Assembly: GCA_029783825.1 (NCBI GenBank)
Contig: JAREIK010017112.1
Location: 1 to 64,000 of the forward strand
Source of the DNA: Sapria himalayana
Taxonomy: Eukaryota > Streptophyta > Magnoliopsida > Malpighiales > Rafflesiaceae
Direction: 5' to 3'
DNA: 64,000 nucleotides
Shown here: one piece after another, positions 57,151 to 64,000 of the stretch
Position numbering within the stretch: position 1 is the stretch's first letter
Layout of the letters: every line of letters begins with the position of its first letter
Program-made: the position numbers and the translations under genes
The notes under the pieces: model-generated
Told to the model about the DNA's origin: nothing
Databases searched by the model: none
What the model saw: only the letters and a program-made list of their open reading frames with translations

Positions 57151-58639
57151 CCTCCTAATTCAGTGTTCAAATTATCAAATATTCTTATATATTTTGGTAA
57201 TATTTGATGAAGTGTAAGCTCTAAAATATGATATTTATGGATCGATTTCATGATTTTTGAATTTTTGTAGATTTAGATGAATAGTCATAAAATATATAAC
57301 TTTATGGAGGTGTTTGATAGAGAGGTAGATTATGGAGTATTATATAGTTTTAGTATCCATTCATAGCTAAAACTCAACCTATTGGTCATGGAAATCTTTG
57401 TATGTCATGACTCTGCTAACTCATTAGCATAATTTTTTTACCATATATTATATTTTTTGTGGCTGCAATATTAAAATAAAATCATTGTCATACTTATCTC
57501 ATGAAATTAAAATATTGTGACCTTAATTTTATATCACAACAACCAAGTACCTCACTAGTCCTAAAAGTCATTATCACATTTTAGCACTATAATATTATTT
57601 TTTATATGGCTCAATATATCAAGTTAGAACCATGACCTTTTTACAAAGCCATGTCTTTTGAGTTATAAAAAGTTATTAAGCCAATATCACTCGGGCCAAA
57701 GCCCCAAAAATTATTCATGTTATGACTTTTGGACATGAAATATTATAGAGGATACTATTCGAGTATGATCTTTCCTCAAGGTTATGACTCTTATTCTCAA
57801 AAGAATGCAAAGTCATAACTTTTGTGTTCATGCTAATTTCATATGTTACTACATCTTTATAGCATAGAAATATGATATATGAGATAAGTTAAGGCCAATA
57901 TTATGACATTTTTCTAGTATCAAGGCCATATGATGATCAAGAGAGACCAATGTCGATACCATGTGATTTTTTACCACCATAGCCATATTATGATATAAGG
58001 CACAATTCATGATATCACACTCATTTCTAGTGTCATGACCATATGATTAATAAGAAAGATAGATGTTGAATCTATGGTCATTCCCAATGAAGTAGCCATA
58101 TGATGAACAAGAAAGACTAACACCGAATCCACGGTCATTACCTACATGATGACTTTGTGTTACATAAACGTTGGGACAAGTTCTAGATATTGCCCAGTAC
58201 TATGACTTTGTGTTATAGAATAATTTAAATAAATTCTAAATTTATGGTCACTTTCTAGAATTATGACCTCAAGTTTAAGAGATGAAAGTCAAAGTTATAG
58301 CTTTCTTCTATAAATAACAACTTTCTATTTAAAGTGATGCTAAATTATTCAAATATAAAAGAGGAAGAGATAGAAATCAAGAGGGGAACTATATTCTTCT
58401 TCTTCTTCCATGCACCAAGAAAAAGCAAATGTATGGCTATCAAATCCTAGGCATGAATTTTTTACTTTCTAGTGTTCCATGAGCAAGCAAAAAATATAAG
58501 ACTTAAGTTAATCCCTAAAGTTAGAAGGGATGACTTTCAAACCTCCCCCCACTAGGGTTGATTTGAAAAATTTATGTCAAAATAGCATAGGATTTGTGAA
58601 CTTTATTTGTTTTATCTATAAATGATTTTATATCAATGA
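57151..58639 (+). mobile_element. Gypsy non-coding region rich in CATGAC words (second copy)
   Basis: 57151-58390 aligns end to end with 28200-29510: same order of blocks and same orientation. Recurrent words are TCATGAC, TATGACTTT and GGTCATT. 58391-58639 has a TTCTTCTTCTTCC stretch and CCCCCCACTAGGG and is not matched in the G1 copy. No coding frame. In G2 it sits directly before the LTR, so it may be either upstream element sequence or an extended LTR start. Confidence 0.6.
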
Positions 58640-59780
58640 ATGATGCTTTTATTTATATTGTATTATAGATATTGATGGATGGGTAATTTAACAAAATTAG
58701 AATTAGGGTTTTGACTATTCGTAGGTTTTTATGAAATTATCGAAGTGGATTGTGATAGATAAATAATGAGGCTTACCTGTGCATAAGGTATGAAGGAAAT
58801 GATAGGCTTTCTAATTGTGATGCACGAGATAAATCTATATGTTAAAAATTGAAATTTGGTCATGTTAATCAATGTGAGTATGATGCTTAAGAAGTCAAAC
58901 TCACAAATACTTTTACATACTTATTAATTGTACATGTTTTAGAATAACTAGTTCTTAATTGGGATGGACATTATCTAGAACATTCTTCTTAGAGCTTTAT
59001 AGTATATGTGGAAGCCACATCAGCACCAAGAAGAATGATGATAGGTAATCCATGGGATATGCATGAGTATAATGTGATTCATAAGGTAGTGATAGCCCTT
59101 TTGAGTTACTTTCACTCCTATGGTTCCTACTTGCAAAACTTTAGGTAAGCATATATTAATTATATAAGTATGGTGCTTACGAAGCCAAAACTATAAATAT
59201 TCACAAACAATGTCAATTCTAGGTCTTTATGATACCTGAGATCAAAGAATTAGAGTATACATATAAAGTAACTATCAATGAAATTTGATAAGTTGCCTAA
59301 AAGGTATGGAATTGTAAATGAATCTCGAATAAAGATGAATTATTATATTGGTGGTGATATGCTAAGAATACAATTATGAAGGGACCACTATTTTTGATGG
59401 GTTCAATGATGAAAATCACTTTGTATGTCATTAGGAAAATGTGTCATTGCACAACATTATAATATTCATTCTATATCTAGACCTAATATAATTCAAACTA
59501 TTTGAATATCTATCACATAAATTAAATGAACAAATCCATGGATTTAAGATTGATTCCATAATTCAAAATATCTATTTTTTTAGAATTGAGATGTCTGACT
59601 ATTGATTGACCTATCTATTGATACAATCTCTATGAGATTGATATCTAGACAAAAAAAAATTATATTACTTATATCACTCATATACTTGTTGATTTTTATT
59701 GATGAGATAACCTTGCCAATTAGCTTTTGAGATACTACCTAACTAATAAAATTAGGCAGCATAACAAAGTCACAAAAAGT
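58640..59780 (+). repeat. Gypsy G2 5' LTR
   Basis: Aligns with 62500-63580 downstream, and inverted with 27216-28190, 47856-49390 and 50401-50940. Landmarks: ATATTGATGGATG (58668), TTTTGACTATTCGTAGG, GAGTATGATGCTTAAGAAG (58876), GTATGGTGCTTACGAAGCC (about 59166) and GGCAGCATAACAAAGTCAC before the end. The start is where similarity to the 3' copy begins and may be further left. The primer-binding site right after it fixes the end. Confidence 0.75.
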
Positions 59781-59781
59781 T

Positions 59782-59801
59782 TTGGTACTATTGCCAAAGA
59801 T
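59782..59801 (+). other. Degenerate primer-binding site of G2
   Basis: TTGGTACTATTGCCAAAGAT, a decayed form of TTGGCGCCNTTGCCGGGGAT, the conserved sequence directly after the 5' LTR in Athila/Tat-type gypsy elements. It supports both orientation and LTR end. Confidence 0.7.
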
Positions 59802-60079
59802 TATTTAGTTTGGTTAATTAATATGAATTGACATAACTATCCTTTTGAAAAAAAAATTATTTTTTAGTAGTTTAGATAGCATTGAGTTTGATAGATATTC
59901 TTGGATCTAAAGGCTAGTCTTTTTAACTTGTTTAGATTATCTATAGTTGTATTTTAGTGTTTTGCTTGTCTTTTTTTCTTATTCTTTTTTTATCACCCTT
60001 TAGGAGTCAAAACTCTGGAACCAAACTTACTCTTCTAGACCAAAATATCAAAAGAACTAAAATTGAAATTGTCAAACAA
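59802..60079 (+). other. G2 leader
   Basis: T-rich untranslated segment between the primer-binding site and gag. It contains a CTTGTCTTTTTTTCTTATTC-like pyrimidine stretch near 59965. Nothing coding seen. Confidence 0.5.
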
Positions 60080-61980
60080 AAATAAGATAAAGAGCTTATG
60101 GAGTGAACAAGTAGTAATAGAGATCTATAAGGCAATAATGGATAAGCTATGCAATAGCCCATCTATTGCCACACTTTGGGATATTATTGCAGACCCATAA
60201 TGATTGATAGTTATTTAGGTATTCAATTACAACCTTTAACAGCAAACTAATTTGAGTTTTATATCTATGGTTCAACAATGTCAATATAGTGGTAGGGTAA
60301 TCCAGAACTTAATAGTTATGTCAAAATATTTGATGTTATGCAATATGGTAATAATGATTGGAGTTAGCTTTGATATAATAAGGTTATATTTATTTCAAAT
60401 TTTATTAAGGGATAAGACATAGAGTTGGTTTCAGTATTTACCTATGTCTCTATTGAGTATTGGGATGAACTAGTTAGTATCTTTCCCACTAAGTTTTTCC
60501 CACGTAAAATTACATCTCAAATTACAAAGTGAGATAAATTAGTTTCAATAAGATGAGCATGAGACTCTATATGATGCTTTGGACCATTTTAAGGAGTTAT
60601 TAAGAAGATGCCCTATATATGGGTTTGAGTTATTATTACAGGCCAAAACTTTCTATAATATGTTGAATTATATGATGTGGTGTATGGTTGATGTGGTTGT
60701 GAGAAAGCAATTATAAAATATCATCAAATGAATCATATTATTTATTTGAGGAACTAGCAAAGAACAATAACCAAACTCCAACAAATCATTCATTTGGAAG
60801 AAGACAAACTAGATTATTGGATTTGGATTTGTTCATTATAATTATGGTGAAAATGAAAGCTTTCCAAGGATGCTTGACACCCAATAAGAAAAGAGGAGGA
60901 TTAGGAAAGATTGTCATTTGCATCAACATGAATGGATGAACTTGGATCATGTTTATCAAATGGAGGAAGCAAATGGAATGTAAAATAAAGTGTGCATGTT
61001 TCAACCGAACAATAATGTCCCAATACATCATCAACAGAATGTGAAAAATCATAAGTTTTTTTCGTATTGAGGCTTTAAGAGCGGGTTGTACAATATTGAG
61101 AAAACTTCAAGAAATTTTGGGAACAATGGGGTGAGTTATAATAATCAAGTAGACTCGAGATTGAATTATCAACTATCACGAAGAGAAGAAAGGGTGACCT
61201 TGTAAGAAAGCATGAAATTCATCTTAGTAGAATTAAAAAAGAGAAACAATACCCAAGACACTTGGATCGGAAAACTTGAATCGAGATTGAATCAAATAAG
61301 TTTGACAATGAGAAATATAGAAAATCAAATTATACAATAGACAATATCAATGAAGAAAAAAAAAGTTAATGAAGCATCAAGTGATACAAAATCAAATCCA
61401 AAATATTACTCATCTATAAGGGAAATGCATTGAACGAAAGCATTATGAAACTATTGGAGATAATAGCACAATAATTTTTCCAAAATTTATGACTATGCCC
61501 AAAATTTTTTAAGAAGCCTTTGCTCCCACTAAAGAGAGTTTGATAGATGAAAGATGTAATATCATGAAACCTAATAAAGTCACGACTCTAGTGGAAGGGA
61601 AAGCTCAAATCTCACTCCAAAATGTTAAGGAAAGAAATGAAGAAATAGATGATCAAATAGAAATTATCTGAGGCCATGGAGATAAAAATTTAATTAGAAT
61701 AAAGCTAACAATAAGTTTCTGATAAATATTTCATTTCCAGAATTTTTTTAATAGGGAAAATTGGATACAAACTTTGAGAAGTTTCTTAATATATTTTGGA
61801 AGCTAGACATGAATATATTGTTTGTCGAAGCTCTACCCCAAATGCTGAATTATGTAAAATTTATTACAAATATAATGAATAGTAAGAGGACATTAGAGAC
61901 ATGGACTTTGATATGACTGAGAAGTATAGTATAATTATTTAAAGAATACTTCTCAATAGGCTTTGAATAGTGTAAATGGG
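60080..61980 (+). pseudogene. Gypsy G2 gag relic
   Basis: Athila/Tat-type gag. Clear pieces: a LYDAFxxFKELLRRCPIYGFE segment near 60565-60625 (family pattern LYEAWERFKxLLRRCPHHG), QAKTFYNMLNYMMWCMVDV, which follows it (family QxxxFYNGLxxxTRxxVD), and KLDTNFEKFLNIFWKLDMNI followed by ALPQMLNYVKF near 61760-61850 (family KLDxQFxKFLxxFKxLxINIPFxEALxQMPxYxKF). The frame 61052-60786 on the other strand is a shadow. Many stops. Protease is missing: similarity ends near 61960. Confidence 0.82.
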
Positions 61981-62499
61981 TCATGACATGAGAAATGTCA
62001 TGACTTCCATTACTTTTCAACTATTACAATTTTTTGCCACAACTTTATGCTCCTAGTGGGAGTTACTTATATCATGACAATCCTTTTCCCTCATGATATT
62101 TATACTCTAGAGAAAATTCAAAGAGATTAAAAAACTCACAACATTAACCTAGCACCACTACTTATAGCTTTAAGATTCAAATGGAACCTTAAAAGGATAT
62201 ATATTTAAGATTTTTCAAATAAAAAGAAAGTGGTTAATTAGATTTCAAGCTAGAAACTTGCAAAACCCTATGTGGTGTGATTTAAACCCAAAATTAAAGA
62301 AAATCAAAGGTGAACACAAGCAAGAATTGGTTGGGATTAGGTTTTAAGACATAGATCATCACTAAGGTTTTCATTGGGAATTATCAATTCCAAAAGATTC
62401 AACTCCAAATATTTCATGTGAATTCTTCTTCAATAACAAGTAAAATTGGGATCTAGGATAAGTTAATTATACTCTTATTATGATTGTATGATTATACAA
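61981..62499 (+). other. G2 region between gag and 3' LTR
   Basis: Starts with GTCATGACATGAGAAATGTCATGACTT-type palindromic words, then AT-rich sequence. No protease, RT or integrase. Either an internal deletion or a naturally short element. Confidence 0.5.
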
Positions 62500-63580
62500 T
62501 ATCTATATTTGTAGTAATGTTATGGTTTGAATGTTGATGGATGTATATGCTAATTAAAAAAAGATTTAGGATTTTCACTATATTATAGGTTTTTGCAAGT
62601 TGGACATGATGAAAAGTGAGAGAAAAGCCATGGCACCTACTCATGAGGTATGAAATGAAAGAAGTGACAACCCTTCTAATATTATCGTGTGAGATAAACC
62701 TATGCATGAAAATCTTAAATTAAAGTAAGTTTACTTATTATAAATTTATAATGAGTATGAAGCTATAAGTATAAACATATTTATGACCAATCCATAATGA
62801 ATACTCTAGAAGAGCTGGCTTTCAAATAATGTAAGGATTGTGTAGAATATTTAACCTAGGAGTTTCACCATAGTTTTGAAATCATGTGTTAGCATTGGAT
62901 GATAGTGATATGTAAGTAATGGGACACACACACAAAAGTGGAGGTGTTTTATATAGTGCTAATAGTCCTTGAGACATTTCTTTATGTATGATTTATAAAG
63001 GTAAGATTTATGAGAAGACATATATTAATTGACATGAGTATGATGCTCACAAAGCTAAAAGCACAAATATATTTATTACCATAATTGTTCACATATTTAA
63101 TATATTAAAGATTAGAGAATATAAGTGCGTATTCAAAGTAATCATTAATGATAATTGACATATTATGTAAAATGAGTATACATGTGAATGACTTCTGAAT
63201 GGAATAACATATGGTTTTGGTGGTAAAATGTCGAGGGCATAACTATGAAGATATCATCCTTTAGTAATAGTTTAAAAAATACAAATACCATGTATGCTAC
63301 TGAACACTAGGATATTTCCATATTAATCTATCCTTCATTCGATAATTGAGCATAATATTGCCTAGATGGTAAAGAAATCTTATTATACATAAGAAAGTAA
63401 GTCAACCTTAGAGTCTAAGTATCTTTCTAAAATCTCAAGTCAATTTACTAAACTTGATAAGTACTTAGTTCACTATTAGTTAGTTAAACTACCTACACAA
63501 TCTCTATAGGATAAATATTTGGACATATGTCCATCTTTACTCCTTATATGATGCATATACTTGGTGTTAGAATTTTTTAT
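62500..63580 (+). repeat. Gypsy G2 3' LTR, right end lost
   Basis: Aligns with 58640-59700: AATGTTGATGGATG (62532), GAGTATGAAGCTATAAG (62754), GAGTATGATGCTCACAAAG (63039, again about 290 bp later), ACTATGAAGATATCATCC (63240) and GGTAAAGAAATC. Similarity fades near 63580, where an (AT)n run begins, so the terminal part is missing or decayed. No target duplication found. Confidence 0.7.
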
Positions 63581-63850
63581 CAATATATATATATATATAT
63601 GTGATTATGTTGAACATAACATCAATGGATTCTATTGAACATAACACAACATCCCATAGAACAAGAACATAACACAATCATAACAAACACCAATTTTAAT
63701 GTGGGTCACTAATCATTAAATATGACTAGCTACATCTATTAGAAAAGCATGTAGCACTTACAAATTTATTAAACCAACTATTTTGATAAATAATTGAGAG
63801 AGAGAGAGAGAGAAAAGAAGAATAGAGCATATAATTTTGATTACAAATAT

Positions 63851-63897
<47 letters not shown>

Positions 63898-64000
63898 ATA
63901 TAGAATAATTAGGGGTTCTACATTAATCATAATGAGTTGGATCTTTAGAGTAGACTAGGTCATGCTCCAAAAATTCATATAGCCCACTGACCAGGTAGTA
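63581..64000. repeat. Simple repeats in AT-rich DNA to window end
   Basis: (AT)n at about 63583-63600, (GA)n at 63796-63813, and a long (AT)n at 63855-63889 continuing into ATGTATGTATATATAG. The rest shows nothing recognisable. Confidence 0.85.

Overview
The window looks like heterochromatic or intergenic DNA from the nuclear genome of a seed plant, most likely an angiosperm; I cannot name the species. The reasons are the element types: plant L1-type LINEs with an ORF1 of the DUF4283 plus zinc-knuckle kind and an ORF2 ending in zf-RVT and RNase H, Ty1/copia elements with an initiator-Met-type primer site, Ty3/gypsy relics of the Athila/Tat type, and hAT elements. I found no intact host gene, rRNA, tRNA, CRISPR array or bacterial-style operon. 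Almost everything is a broken mobile element or a simple or tandem repeat.

Layout. Positions 1-24232 hold four LINE copies (A, B, C, D), all on the minus strand, separated by four extremely long polypyrimidine tracts (TTC/CTT-rich on the plus strand, GAA/GAG-rich in the LINE sense): 3168-7694, 10499-12447, 16558-17427 and 23731-24232. The three LINEs with a preserved 5' end (A, C, D) meet a tract at the same point in their 5' UTR. The other junctions are truncation points, except for the complete 3' end of LINE B. Positions 24541-27215 hold a degenerate tandem array with a period of about 200-265 bp.

From 27216 to the end the window is a nest of old LTR elements. A plus-strand copia element (C1, 33407-41804) has two LTRs, a primer-binding site, gag and pol relics and a 5-bp target duplication (ATATC). 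It is inserted inside an older minus-strand copia (C2, 32211-33406 and 41805-44440). A 5'-truncated plus-strand LINE (E, 44620-47239), with a 14-bp target duplication, lies just beyond C2. Gypsy relics with gag, protease and LTR pieces occur at 27216-31870 (G1), 47606-50940 (G4), 53400-57150 (G6) and 57151-63580 (G2), in both orientations. A hAT transposase relic (51371-52717) shares its terminal sequence with two short non-autonomous hAT copies, at 40061-40597 inside the C1 3' LTR and at 48016-48611 inside a gypsy LTR.

The parts do not form a working pathway. What can be read is a relative history: gypsy and C2 insertions, then C1 into C2, LINE E beside C2, and hAT copies into LTRs. The least ordinary structure is the repeated LINE and polypurine-tract arrangement in the first 24 kb. 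Boundaries of degenerate elements are estimates by eye unless a terminal motif or target duplication is given.
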